A stretch of 64,000 nucleotides of DNA, taken from Prevotella intermedia ATCC 25611 = DSM 20706. GTDB lineage: Bacteria; Bacteroidota; Bacteroidia; Bacteroidales; Bacteroidaceae. The notes beneath the pieces were generated by a model. The model was not told the DNA's origin. It made no database searches and saw nothing but the letters and a program-made list of their open reading frames with translations. The position numbers were made by a program, and so were the translations under genes. Positions 1-8,351 of this stretch are shown piece after piece (position 1 is the stretch's first letter; each line of letters opens with the position of its first letter). Location of the stretch: the NCBI RefSeq assembly GCF_001953955.1, contig NZ_CP019300.1, forward strand, positions 1,426,001 to 1,490,000. Direction: 5' to 3'.

Positions 1-1596
1 AATCTTTCTGCAACCTGAGAACATTCCACGCATATTGGTTACCTTTTCTGTATTGAACTTAGAGATGTCGAGCGATTCTACTTTAGCACAATACTTGAAC
101 ATTGCACCCATATCGGTTACGTTCGCTGTGTTGAAACCTGAAAGGTCGATTGAAGGCAATTCAGAGCAATAGAAGAACAAGAAAGACATATTGGTTACGT
201 TCTTTGTATTGAAGTTTGGCATTTTAAGCTCATTAAGTGCTTTACAATATGCAAACATTGCGCTCATATTGGTTACGTTCTCGGTGTTGAAGTGCGAAAG
301 ATTCAATGTGGTAAGAGCCTCGCAAGAGTAGAACATTCCATACATATCGGTTACTTTTTCTGTATCGAAGTTTGAAACGTTGAGCGTGGTAAGACCTGTA
401 CAACCAGAGAACATTCCCTTCATAATAGTTACTTCTGGAGTTTTAAAGCTTGAAAGGTCAAGTGCGAGAAGAGCTTTGTCGTTTGCAAACATTCCGTACA
501 TAGTAGTAACCTTCTCTGTATTGAAATTTGAGACATCGAGTGTAACAAGCTCAGAGCAAGAAGAGAACATAGAAGCCATATCCGTTACGTTCGCTGTGTT
601 GAACTTAGAAAGATCGAGCGAAGTAAGCGCAGAGCAGTTGGCAAACATACCGTTCATATCCGTTACGTTCGCTGTGTTGAACTTAGAAAGGTCAAGAGAA
701 GTAAGCGCAGTACAGCTTGCAAACATACCATTCATATTGGTAACGTTCGCTGTGTTGAACTTAGAAAGGTCAAGAGACTTAAGTGCACTACAACCAGAGA
801 ACATTGCTTTCATATTGGAAACCTTCTCTGTATTGAAGTTTGGAAGTTCGAGTGAGTTAAGAGCTTTGCAATAAAAGAACATTACGCTCATATCGGTTAC
901 GTTCGCTGTATTGAAGTTAGAGATATCAAGCGAGGTAAGTCCTGTACAGCAGAAGAACATTGCGCGCATATCGGTTACTTTCGCTGTATTGAAGTTAGAG
1001 AGGTCAAGCGTGGTAAATCCAGAGCAGAAATTGAACATTGACCCCATATCGGTTACATTCTCTGTGTTGAACTTAGAAAGGTTGAGCGAAGTGAGAGCAG
1101 CACATTCAGAGAACATAGAGTTCATGTTGGTAACCTTTGCTGTATTGAAATTAGAAAGGTCGATTGAAGGAAGAGCGTCGCAATGATTAAACATATGAGA
1201 CATATTGGTTACTTCAGAAGTATTAAGATTCTCCATACCCTTAATTTCCTTCAGAACCAAATAATAGTTAAACCAGTAGTCAGTAGTTGTTGGGCGATAC
1301 TCCTTGAACGATGCATCGAATATAGCTGTGGTAGTCTTCTCTTCGCTCTGAGAATTTGCCGCCCACGCTGGAATTTCAATATCACTTGCCAGCGTCTGCT
1401 TTTCATTAATACCATAAACGATACCTTTTCGACTTGACTTCTCTGCATCATAATAGAAAGTAATAGTCTTGGTGTCGAGGTTCTTCTCAACATAGGCTTC
1501 TTTCGTTTGCGCCTGTGCCTGCTGTGGTAAAGCAAACATTGCGATAAACAGCGCGACAAGGGCTGCATACATCTTCTTGAATAGATTGTTTTTCAT
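1..1596 (-). CDS. BspA-like leucine-rich repeat surface protein (C-terminus beyond window)
   Basis: The minus-strand frame stays open from an ATG at 1596 to the window edge (532 codons, no stop). Residues 1-30 form a signal peptide (basic MKNNLFKK start, hydrophobic core, AQA-type cleavage site). After about 120 residues, roughly 16 tandem 26-residue repeats follow, each built on the core NFNT-x2-VT-M-x2-MF followed by C-x-AL-x-SL. This is the BspA/DUF285 repeat, known from Bacteroidetes adhesins that bind host matrix proteins. At DNA level the unit is 78 bp and very well conserved. The C-terminal anchoring or sorting region is not visible. A good promoter lies about 260 nt upstream. Adhesin function is inferred from the family. 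Confidence 0.9.
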   Translation of the reverse strand, partial: MKNNLFKKMYAALVALFIAMFALPQQAQAQTKEAYVEKNLDTKTITFYYDAEKSSRKGIVYGINEKQTLASDIEIPAWAANSQSEEKTTTAIFDASFKEYRPTTTDYWFNYYLVLKEIKGMENLNTSEVTNMSHMFNHCDALPSIDLSNFNTAKVTNMNSMFSECAALTSLNLSKFNTENVTDMGSMFNFCSGFTTLDLSNFNTAKVTDMRAMFFCCTGLTSLDISNFNTANVTDMSVMFFYCKALNSLELPNFNTEKVSNMKAMFSGCSALKSLDLSKFNTANVTNMNGMFASCTALTSLDLSKFNTANVTDMNGMFANCSALTSLDLSKFNTANVTDMASMFSSCSELVTLDVSNFNTEKVTTMYGMFANDKALLALDLSSFKTPEVTIMKGMFSGCTGLTTLNVSNFDTEKVTDMYGMFYSCEALTTLNLSHFNTENVTNMSAMFAYCKALNELKMPNFNTKNVTNMSFLFFYCSELPSIDLSGFNTANVTDMGAMFKYCAKVESLDISKFNTEKVTNMRGMFSGCRKI

Positions 1597-1851
1597 TGTT
1601 TCAAGTGTCTCTCCTTGACTCCCTTATCTCAGAGGGGGAACGCCTTACCGAGACTGGGGCGTTAGGGTTATTAATTATTAACTATGTTTTTTCAATATCT
1701 TTGGTAACTATGCAGAAAGCTCCACCTTTATCTCCATGTTGCAGAGATACTGGCAGAACCTTCAGTAGATGTTTTAGTCGGAAATAATTCCGTTGGTTCT
1801 TTCACCATTATTTATTCTTATTGGTTTGAACGATTGTTTATTATTTGGTTG
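1597..1851 (-). other. Long 5' leader of the BspA-like gene
   Basis: About 250 nt separate the predicted promoter at 1852-1883 from the ATG at 1596. No convincing ORF, riboswitch or RNA gene was recognised. If the promoter is right, the mRNA has an unusually long untranslated leader. Confidence 0.4.
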
Positions 1852-1883
1852 CAAATATAAACCTTTTCTTTGAAAGTTGCAAG
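1852..1883 (-). promoter_or_regulatory. Bacteroidetes-type promoter for the BspA-like gene
   Basis: On the minus strand CTTG (1883-1880) is followed by exactly 20 nt and TATATTTG (1859-1852). This fits the Bacteroidetes TTTG / TAnnTTTG consensus. Confidence 0.6.
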
Positions 1884-1920
1884 GGATTAAGCAAGAAAAC
1901 TTCAATTATTGCATTTTCAA

Positions 1921-3438
1921 TTAGAGTTTCACTTTCTTCTTCTTCCCTGTACTTTCGTTCCCCATACGGTCGAGTGCGGTTACTATATAAGTATATTTTG
2001 TATCGCCACCATTATAATTCAGCCTCAATGCGGGCTGATAAGTTATGGCTACAATCTTCGATGGGTTCTCTACATCGATATATTCGCCGGGAGCAAATCT
2101 ATAAACAACATACTTATGTGCTTCGTCTTTCCAACCTTTTCCCTTAGGAGCTTTCCAATGTAATATGCACCCTTCTTCCGACCAACTTACTTTCAGAGAA
2201 CGTGGTTTCTTAGGTGCTTCGTCGTCAATGAAAGGCATCAAGGGCTGCAAAGCTGGATAACGCCAATAATTGGCTTGAAGCATTTTTGCATAATTACCTG
2301 GGTTATCGACAACCGAAGCTGCATACCATAAAACCGCACCTTGTACGTTCGCTGACCTTTCGTGCAAACGATGCTTTGCAGGTAATTGATGTGAGCTTGG
2401 ATTTTGTGGGTCAGCGTGCTTTACGGTTCGCAAGACGTCCTCGCCAATATATAGCGGACGATTTCCTGCATAACGGTTCCACCACGTAATTAGTTCTTCA
2501 TAGTCGGCTGCTTTATTTCCTATTTCCCAATAAATCTGTGGAACGCAATAGTCCACCCAACCATTATTCACCCATTTCAATACATCGGCATAAAGGTCAT
2601 CGTAGTTTTGCAGTCCGTTGGTTTTGCTACCAATGTTTGGTGCACTCTTCTCATTCCTATAAATTCCAAAGGGCGACACACCGAATTTGACCCAAGGTTT
2701 CACTCTATGAATGGTTTCGCCAAGTTGCTTTATGAACATATCGACATTGTCGCGACGCCAGTCTTGAATGCGACCAAAGCCACCTCCATAAAGGCTAAAC
2801 TCCTTCAAGTCGGGAATGCGTTGTCCCGCAGCAGGATAAGGATAGAAATAATCGTCGATATGCAAACCATCTACATCATATCGTTGCAGAATATCCGTTA
2901 CGATGTTGCAAATGTAATTCCTGTTTTCAGGAATACCTGGATTAAGGATTTTAAGCCCATCGTAGTCGAAAACCCGTTCAGGATGTTGAACTGCAATGTG
3001 GTTTGAAGCAAGTTGCGTGGTATTCTTTGTCTTCGCACGATAAGGGTTTATCCATGCATGGAGTTCCATTCCACGTTTATGACACTGCTCTATCATCCAT
3101 TGCAAAGGGTCCCAATACGGCATTGGAGCTGTTCCTTGCTTGCCCGTCAGAAACTTACTCCACGGCTCATACTTGCTGGGATAGAGTGCATCGCACTCGG
3201 CACGAACCTGAAATATAATGGCATTGACACCCATCTGCTGCAACTTGTTGAGTTGCGAAATAAGTGTTTGCTGCATTCGTTCGGTTCCAATAGCTTGGAA
3301 CTGACCATTGACACACTGAATCCATGCGCCTCTGAACTGACGCTTCTTAGGAGAGTTTGCAGAAAAAGAATAACTGCTTGTAAATAGTAAAAACAAGATT
3401 AAAGCTGCTTTTACAAATTGCAAACGATATAATTTCAT
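1921..3438 (-). CDS. GHL10 (DUF187) family secreted glycoside hydrolase-like protein
   Basis: This 505-residue protein has a signal peptide (residues 1-27). Its long TIM-barrel-like domain opens with RGAWIQCV and includes NAIIFQVRAECDALYPS, the AWINPYR motif and DVDGLHIDDYFYP, all hallmarks of the GHL10 family (PF02638). Residues from about 420 form a small fibronectin-III-like domain (KPRSLKVSW ... YIVTALDRMGNES). GHL10 proteins are thought to cleave polysaccharides, and some relatives act on peptidoglycan-linked glycans; the substrate here is unknown. It lies 66 nt downstream of the sigma/anti-sigma genes on the same strand and could be the last member of that transcript. Confidence 0.88.
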   Translation of the reverse strand: MKLYRLQFVKAALILFLLFTSSYSFSANSPKKRQFRGAWIQCVNGQFQAIGTERMQQTLISQLNKLQQMGVNAIIFQVRAECDALYPSKYEPWSKFLTGKQGTAPMPYWDPLQWMIEQCHKRGMELHAWINPYRAKTKNTTQLASNHIAVQHPERVFDYDGLKILNPGIPENRNYICNIVTDILQRYDVDGLHIDDYFYPYPAAGQRIPDLKEFSLYGGGFGRIQDWRRDNVDMFIKQLGETIHRVKPWVKFGVSPFGIYRNEKSAPNIGSKTNGLQNYDDLYADVLKWVNNGWVDYCVPQIYWEIGNKAADYEELITWWNRYAGNRPLYIGEDVLRTVKHADPQNPSSHQLPAKHRLHERSANVQGAVLWYAASVVDNPGNYAKMLQANYWRYPALQPLMPFIDDEAPKKPRSLKVSWSEEGCILHWKAPKGKGWKDEAHKYVVYRFAPGEYIDVENPSKIVAITYQPALRLNYNGGDTKYTYIVTALDRMGNESTGKKKKVKL

Positions 3439-3504
3439 TGTAAATCTTATGTATTAAATCTAAATGGATTAATGAATTTTATTATTACTATTGAATAGAA
3501 TCGG

Positions 3505-3921
3505 CTACCTTTTCTTCGCAGCATTGCGGAAATATTTCCGATGGAAGTGTCGTTCAGCTTTCAAAACCTCACTCAGTTTCATTGCAGAAACTACATTCAA
3601 CATCTTTATATGGTAGTTTTTCTCTATTTGTTTCATCTGTATGTGCAAATCGTCTATCTCCAATATAGCTTTTTTAGCACCTTTATTATTTCCAGGATTG
3701 CTACTTTGCAATTTGCGTAATTGGTCGTGAATCGCACGCTGTTTGGTCATCATCTCATCGTAAATCGGCAAAAGCTTTGCTGATTCTTGTTCGGTTAGCT
3801 TTGCTGAACTTACAATATATTGATGCAACTCTGCCTTAAACTTCTCAGGGTCGAACTTGTGTTGTGCAAACAAATTTATTGCACTAACAAAAGCTATAAT
3901 AACAATTAATACTCTTTTCAT
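3505..3921 (-). CDS. Small exported helical protein in ECF sigma operon
   Basis: The ATG at 3921 gives 138 residues starting MKRVLIVIIAF with a signal peptide ending near LFAQ. A TTG 18 nt upstream would extend the frame but gives a poorer signal sequence. The mature part is mostly charged helix (FDPEKFKAELHQYI, LTEQESAKLLPIYDEMM), reminiscent of Spy/CpxP-like periplasmic helical proteins that sit beside ECF sigma genes in Bacteroidetes. It lies 32 nt downstream of the membrane anti-sigma-like gene, so a role in envelope sensing is plausible. Function is not established. Confidence 0.75.
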   Translation of the reverse strand: MKRVLIVIIAFVSAINLFAQHKFDPEKFKAELHQYIVSSAKLTEQESAKLLPIYDEMMTKQRAIHDQLRKLQSSNPGNNKGAKKAILEIDDLHIQMKQIEKNYHIKMLNVVSAMKLSEVLKAERHFHRKYFRNAAKKR

Positions 3922-3953
3922 TATCAGTGTTTTGCGCAAGTTAGTCCTATTAA

Positions 3954-4361
3954 TTAATTATCAGCCAGATAAGCATACACATCGTCTTTATCAAGCATCA
4001 TATATTCAACCGCTTCATCTAAGTATTCGGTATCCGCAGATTTCTCTTTAGCGGTTGTAGCGGTCGGGGTAGCTGCAATATTGTTGTTTTGTTGTAGCTG
4101 TTCATTGTCTTGAAAGAAATGCATTATTATTACGCCAATAACAATTAACCCGATAAAAGAAGCTGCTATCATCAATGGGCGCAATCGTTTGAAAGAGATT
4201 GTATTGCCTTTTTTACTAATCTGTGTTTCTTCGTTGGCTTCAGTTTCCTTTGCAGTTATTTGCGACATAATTCGCGCTTCTAAATTGTCGAAGTAGCCCT
4301 CAGGCGACTTAAATGGTCGTCTGTCTCCAAATTCTGAAAGTAATTGTTCTTCTAACTCCAT
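3954..4361 (-). CDS. Putative anti-sigma-like single-pass membrane protein
   Basis: The 135-residue protein has a cytoplasmic N-terminal segment (residues 1-68, including FKSPEGYFDNLEARI) and one membrane helix at about 69-86 (MIAASFIGLIVIGVIIM). A polar extracytoplasmic tail of about 45 residues ends DKDDVYAYLADN. The PEGYF motif and the single helix resemble small Bacteroidetes proteins encoded directly after ECF sigma genes. It follows the sigma factor by 82 nt on the same strand. Anti-sigma function is inferred from position and topology. A TAGCTTTG at 4420-4413 could be the -7 box of its own promoter. Confidence 0.7.
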   Translation of the reverse strand: MELEEQLLSEFGDRRPFKSPEGYFDNLEARIMSQITAKETEANEETQISKKGNTISFKRLRPLMIAASFIGLIVIGVIIMHFFQDNEQLQQNNNIAATPTATTAKEKSADTEYLDEAVEYMMLDKDDVYAYLADN

Positions 4362-4443
4362 TACAATTAATATTCTTTACTTTAGCTTGTTACTGATAGT
4401 TTGACACAAATACAAAGCTATGGTTTAACTTGAACTCAGAAAT

Positions 4444-4995
4444 TTATTCGTGTTCTTTTATATATTGCGATATTTTATTTACTGCAATGTGGTAAGATGC
4501 CTTTAAAGCCCCTTCGCTCGTACCAAGAATTTCATGTATTTCCGAGTATTTCAGTTCGTCGTAATACTTCATAATAAAGACGGTACGCTGAACTTCGGGT
4601 AAAGCAGAAATAGCCTCTTGCAATACAGCCTGTCCTTTGTTTCCATCGAAATAGCTATCTGCTAAAAGCGTATTGGCAACGCCATTATCAGCATTATCAG
4701 AACTGATAGCAACTATTTCTTTCTTGTTTCTCAAGAAATCTAAAGACTCATTGATAGCAATACGATACAGCCACGTAGATATTTTCGATTTCCCTTCAAA
4801 GCTTTCTATGTTTTTCCATGCTTTTAAGAAAGTGTTTTGCAGGACATCGTCTGCATCGTTATGCAACAAAACAAAGCTTCGTATCTTCCAATACAAAGGT
4901 TTACTATATTCGTTTACCAATAGGGCAAATGCCTTATTGCGTGTTTTAGGTTCTGCTAATGCTTTTAAGAGTTCAGCTTCTTCTATTCGATGCAC
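4444..4995 (-). CDS. ECF-type RNA polymerase sigma factor
   Basis: The 183-residue protein contains only sigma regions 2 and 4. Region 2 includes DADDVLQNTFLKAWKN (about 46-61) and KISTWLYRIAINESLDFLR. Region 4 has LPEVQRTVFIMKYYDELKY followed by an HTH (SEIHEILGTSEGALKASYH). The start is a GTG at 4995: a TGA lies in frame six codons upstream and no earlier ATG exists. ECF factors direct transcription of stress or envelope regulons. The gene heads a cluster with a membrane partner and an exported helical protein, the usual layout for signal transduction across the inner membrane. Confidence 0.9.
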   Translation of the reverse strand: MHRIEEAELLKALAEPKTRNKAFALLVNEYSKPLYWKIRSFVLLHNDADDVLQNTFLKAWKNIESFEGKSKISTWLYRIAINESLDFLRNKKEIVAISSDNADNGVANTLLADSYFDGNKGQAVLQEAISALPEVQRTVFIMKYYDELKYSEIHEILGTSEGALKASYHIAVNKISQYIKEHE

Positions 4996-5030
4996 GACAG
5001 AGGAGGGAGATTGTCAATGATATAGTAGAG

Positions 5031-5348
5031 TTATCGTATTGAAATTTTACGAACCACTTTCCCTACTTTTACAATATAACAGCCTTTTGGCAGATTAAGG
5101 TTGTAGCGTTTATCTTGCCCATCTATTCTAATGCTCATAACGCATACACCCGTTACATTGTAAATCTGCAACATCTCATCGTTTGCTCCTTCAATGCGAA
5201 GGACAGAACCGTAAACAGAAATAGAAACGTTATGAACGTCTTGCTCAATCATCTCCAACGAGGTGTGAGCTTTAACTGTTGTCGGCAATGCAAAACCTAA
5301 AAGGGTTATAGCTAACAGAAAAGTATATATTTTTTTATTCATACGCAT
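5031..5348 (-). CDS. Small secreted protein with T9SS-tail-like domain
   Basis: The likely start is the ATG at 5348 (MRMNKKIYT) or 5342. A TATCTTTG -7 box at 5371-5364 rules out a longer protein. A signal peptide ends near TVKAH. Almost all the rest is one compact beta domain: SISVYGSVLRIEGA, then IYNVTGVCV, then LPKGCYIVKVGKVVRKISIR. The final KG-CYIVKV-x5-RKI pattern matches type IX secretion C-terminal sorting tails and the related DUF3244-like small proteins of Prevotella. There is no separate cargo domain. Function is unknown. Confidence 0.75.
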   Translation of the reverse strand: MRMNKKIYTFLLAITLLGFALPTTVKAHTSLEMIEQDVHNVSISVYGSVLRIEGANDEMLQIYNVTGVCVMSIRIDGQDKRYNLNLPKGCYIVKVGKVVRKISIR

Positions 5349-5363
5349 TATATCTTTGATATG

Positions 5364-5371
5364 CAAAGATA
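5364..5371 (-). promoter_or_regulatory. -7 box upstream of small secreted protein
   Basis: TATCTTTG on the minus strand (5371-5364) matches TAnnTTTG. No good TTTG is found 19-21 nt upstream, so only the -7 half is supported. Confidence 0.4.
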
Positions 5372-5531
5372 ATAATTTTATTTCAAAAAATAGTTTTTTT
5401 AGCTAACTTAATTGGGATTTAATATTTATTAAACATCAAAAACAGAGCGCAAAACAAGATAGCAGCAGGAATCTCATTGTGGGAACGGATTTCTTTTCAT
5501 TATTGGCAAGATAGTGTTCAAAACGCTCTTG

Positions 5532-5720
5532 TTTTGTAAAGATAATTCTGTTAAAAAGTAGCAATTGCGTTTTGGCATTGCGAAAGCGGCTCTTTTGCGC
5601 TGCAAAACCTACGCTTTTACCGTGCAAAAGAGCCGCTTTTAGAATGTAAAACAATAGGTTTTATAACACATTGATAATGAAACTATTACACAACAGAAAC
5701 ACTTGCAAAAAATATTTACA
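5532..5720 (+). repeat. Modular palindromic intergenic repeat, copy 1
   Basis: This is a copy of the family bounded by TTTTGTAAAGATAATT at one end and AAAATATTTACA at the other. Inside, AAAGCGGCTCTTTTGC (5583-5598) pairs with GCAAAAGAGCCGCTTT (5624-5639) around a GCAAAACCTACGCTTTT word. It fills most of the 5372-5924 gene-free stretch; nothing else was seen there apart from the terminator. Confidence 0.85.
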
Positions 5721-5852
5721 CGCTTATCAACTGTTTTCTGCTTATAAATGGGTATTTCAAAGAAGCGAGACAGTAGTTTTAAGAAGGTTGTTTCCATTCT
5801 GAAAAGTTAAACAATAACCCTATCTAACTTGTCCTTAAAATAGCCTGTACTT

Positions 5853-5890
5853 AAAAAGAAAAGGCGTTGCACCAAAAGTACAACGCCTTT
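5853..5890 (-). terminator. Rho-independent terminator of ROK kinase gene
   Basis: AAAGGCGTTG (5860-5869) pairs with CAACGCCTTT (5881-5890). On the minus strand the hairpin is followed by a U-rich run (TTCTTTTT). It lies 35 nt past the ROK stop. Confidence 0.75.
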
Positions 5891-5924
5891 GTAGCAATTT
5901 CGCAATGTTACTTATATATTCTGA

Positions 5925-6905
5925 TTATATTTCCCAACCAATTGCCGATGCGCCCAAAACGGCAGCAGCAGCATCGTCGAGCGAGCTTACAAGGAACTTC
6001 ACATTGTCTCTGTAAGTAGGCAACACATACTTTGCATAAGCAGCCTTGATAGGATTCATAAGCAAGTCGCCAGCCTTTGTTAAACCGCCAAAGAATACGA
6101 AAGCCTCTGGCGAAGAGAAATTTGCAAAGTCAGCACAAGCAGCTCCAAGCATGTCGCCTGTAAAGGCAAATATATCCAATGCCATCTTGTCGCCCTTTCC
6201 TGCAGCAATCGACACATCGAGCGATGTTATTTCTTCAGGATTTATATCACGAAGCAACGATGGTTCTTTCGTCTTCTGCAAGAACTCGCGAGCCGTACGT
6301 GCTACACCCGTAGCCGAGCAATAAGCCTCCAAGCAGCCCTTTCTGCCACAACCACAAGAACGACCTTCTTCGCCACGTACCATTATAACGTGTCCGAGTT
6401 CGCCCGCAAAACCGTCAGAACCGTAAACCATTTGTCCGTTCACAACAATACCAGAACCAACGCCCGTGCCAAGAGTAATCATAATAAAGTCTTTCATACC
6501 CCTTGCTACACCATACTGCATTTCGCCTATTGCTGCAGCGTTGGCATCGTTGGTAAGACCTACAGGTATGTTTAAACGCTTTGAAAACATATCTGCCAAT
6601 GGCACAACGCTATCGTGTGCCCAAACTAAGTTTGCAGCATTCTCGATAGTTCCGCGATAGAAATTGCCATTAGGCGCACCTATTCCCATTGCCTTAATCT
6701 GGCTGATTCCACCTACTTTGGCAATGATTGGCTTCAGTACTTCAATGCCTGCATCTACAAAATCCTCAACAGTTTTATAACTTTGAGTTTTTATTGATGT
6801 GGTTGCAAGTACCTGACCACGTTGGTCTACTATTCCGAAAACAGAGTTCGTGCCTCCCAAATCCAATCCTATAACGAATGATTTAAGCTCTTGTTCTTCT
6901 ATCAT
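5925..6905 (-). CDS. ROK family sugar kinase (glucokinase-like)
   Basis: The protein has 326 residues from the ATG at 6905; a TTG at 6965 is rejected because the promoter lies between. The ATP-binding DLGGTN motif is at 15-20, the catalytic Asp in ND at 119-120, and GELGH at 168-172. The ROK zinc-binding CGCG-x2-GC is at 184-191, followed by LEAY. ROK kinases phosphorylate glucose, N-acetylglucosamine, mannose or fructose in the cytoplasm; Bacteroidetes proteins of this length usually act as glucokinases. Sugar specificity cannot be read from the sequence. The gene is monocistronic with its own promoter and terminator and diverges from a LysE-type gene. Confidence 0.9.
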   Translation of the reverse strand: MIEEQELKSFVIGLDLGGTNSVFGIVDQRGQVLATTSIKTQSYKTVEDFVDAGIEVLKPIIAKVGGISQIKAMGIGAPNGNFYRGTIENAANLVWAHDSVVPLADMFSKRLNIPVGLTNDANAAAIGEMQYGVARGMKDFIMITLGTGVGSGIVVNGQMVYGSDGFAGELGHVIMVRGEEGRSCGCGRKGCLEAYCSATGVARTAREFLQKTKEPSLLRDINPEEITSLDVSIAAGKGDKMALDIFAFTGDMLGAACADFANFSSPEAFVFFGGLTKAGDLLMNPIKAAYAKYVLPTYRDNVKFLVSSLDDAAAAVLGASAIGWEI

Positions 6906-6935
6906 TTTACTTGTATTATTGTTTAATTCTAAAGG

Positions 6936-6966
6936 CAAAGTTATGAAAAAAGCCGAATATAGCAAA
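6936..6966 (-). promoter_or_regulatory. Promoter of ROK kinase gene
   Basis: TTTG (6966-6963), 19 nt, TAACTTTG (6943-6936) on the minus strand. It sits 30 nt before the ATG at 6905 and supports that start. Confidence 0.7.
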
Positions 6967-6981
6967 CTTTTAGCGAGTAAA

Positions 6982-7013
6982 TTTGCTTATTTCATATAAT
7001 TTTTGCAATTTTG
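6982..7013 (+). promoter_or_regulatory. Promoter of lysE-type operon
   Basis: TTTG (6982-6985), 20 nt, CAATTTTG (7006-7013); the -7 box deviates at its first base. The predicted transcript would start only a few nucleotides before the ATG at 7024. Confidence 0.5.
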
Positions 7014-7023
7014 CATTCAAATT

Positions 7024-7704
7024 ATGAACATGCCTTTTCCAATCCAGTTAGATATACTTGACTTCGTCTTTAAAGGTATATTGATAGGTGTCATTGCCTC
7101 AGCGCCAATGGGACCCGTAGGTATTTTGTGTATTCAGAGAACATTGAACAAAGGGCGGTGGTACGGTTTTATAACGGGTGTTGGAGCTGCTATCAGCGAT
7201 ATTATCTATGCTTTGATAGTGGGCTTCGGTATGAGTTTTATTATGGAGCCACTGCAAAACCCTGCCAATCAGTTTATTTTGCAGATTTCAGGAAGTATCA
7301 TTCTGCTGCTTTTCGGCGTTTACTGCTTTATGTCAGACCCTACCAAGAAGATGCATCAGAGTGGAAAAACAAAAGGAACACTGTTTCACAACGGTCTGAC
7401 GGCATTCCTTGTTACTTTTTCCAATCCAATGATAATGTTCCTATTCATTGCAACCTTTGCACAATTTGCCTTTATTCAGCCCTCTCGCCCTGTTGAAATG
7501 AGCATCGGATTAGCCTCTATACCGTTAGGAGCATTGCTTTGGTGGTATGGCTTGACGTGGCTTATAAACAAAGTTCACGATATATTCAATATGAACGGAA
7601 TCTTGATAATCAACAGAATCATTGGTTCGGTGGTTATTATTTTCTCGCTCATCGTGTTGATAGGTACAGTGTTTAATCTTTATCACTTGCCTTCTTATTA
7701 CTAA
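7024..7704 (+). CDS. LysE family translocator
   Basis: The 226-residue protein is rich in membrane helices. Its first helix carries IGVIASAPMGPVGILCIQRTL, the typical N-terminal signature of the LysE/RhtB exporters (small amino acids or related metabolites, proton-motive force driven). Six hydrophobic segments can be traced. The ATG at 7024 (or 7030) fits the promoter better than an upstream TTG. It begins a plus-strand run of four genes with gaps of 16, 25 and 41 nt. The exported substrate is unknown. Confidence 0.85.
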   Translation: MNMPFPIQLDILDFVFKGILIGVIASAPMGPVGILCIQRTLNKGRWYGFITGVGAAISDIIYALIVGFGMSFIMEPLQNPANQFILQISGSIILLLFGVYCFMSDPTKKMHQSGKTKGTLFHNGLTAFLVTFSNPMIMFLFIATFAQFAFIQPSRPVEMSIGLASIPLGALLWWYGLTWLINKVHDIFNMNGILIINRIIGSVVIIFSLIVLIGTVFNLYHLPSYY

Positions 7705-7720
7705 TAAAGACATATCATAT

Positions 7721-8326
7721 ATGTTTGTTGCTAAGGAATTAAGAAAGAAAAGTATTGCTGAATACTTGCTTTATATGTGGCAAATCGAAGACATTATACG
7801 TGTCTACGGTTGCTCGCTGACAAGGATTCGTAAAGAATATATAGACAAATTTGATTATACCGACGAACAGAAAGAGGAAGAAGAAGACTGGTTTGGCGAC
7901 TTGGTAAGAATGATGAATCAGGAAGGTTGCCGAGAGAGTGGGCATTTACAGATAAACAAAGTCGTAATGCAGGCTCTTACAGAACTTCATACACAACTGC
8001 TTGCTTCTTCTAAATTCCCCTTCTATTCGGCTGAATATTATCGTGTTCTGCCTTTCATCGTGGAGCTTCGTGGCAAGACAAAGCAAGTTGCAGATAGAAT
8101 GGCACGCAAGAACGAGGCAAACTTGAAAGAGATTGCAGCCAATCTTGGGCACAGCGAAGTGGAAACGTGCTTCGATGTCCTCTACGGTGTGATGATGCTT
8201 CGATTGCAGAAAAAAGAAATCAGCAGAGAGACCGAAACTGCCGTAAAAGAGATAACAACGCTGATTGGTATGCTTTCAGACTACTATCAAAAGGACAAAA
8301 CCGAAGGATTGCAGTTTGAAGATTAA
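7721..8326 (+). CDS. DUF4924 family protein
   Basis: The 201-residue soluble, mostly helical protein begins MFVAKELRKKSIAEYLLYMWQ, with an acidic EQKEEEEDWF stretch near 50-60. This matches the Bacteroidetes-specific DUF4924 family. No catalytic motif or membrane segment is visible. It lies between a LysE-type exporter and rfbD in an apparent operon. Function is unknown. Confidence 0.8.
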   Translation: MFVAKELRKKSIAEYLLYMWQIEDIIRVYGCSLTRIRKEYIDKFDYTDEQKEEEEDWFGDLVRMMNQEGCRESGHLQINKVVMQALTELHTQLLASSKFPFYSAEYYRVLPFIVELRGKTKQVADRMARKNEANLKEIAANLGHSEVETCFDVLYGVMMLRLQKKEISRETETAVKEITTLIGMLSDYYQKDKTEGLQFED

Positions 8327-8351
8327 GAAAGGACAAGTACTTAAAGAAGAT

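Noticed and set aside
380..1186. Plus-strand repetitive open frames across the first kilobase
   Set aside because: They are the mirror of the 78-bp BspA repeat. The minus strand encodes a recognisable signal peptide and DUF285 repeats and is the real gene.
5532..5720. CRISPR-like array among the dispersed hairpin repeats
   Set aside because: Copies are kilobases apart, not tandem, and carry no spacers; no cas genes are present.
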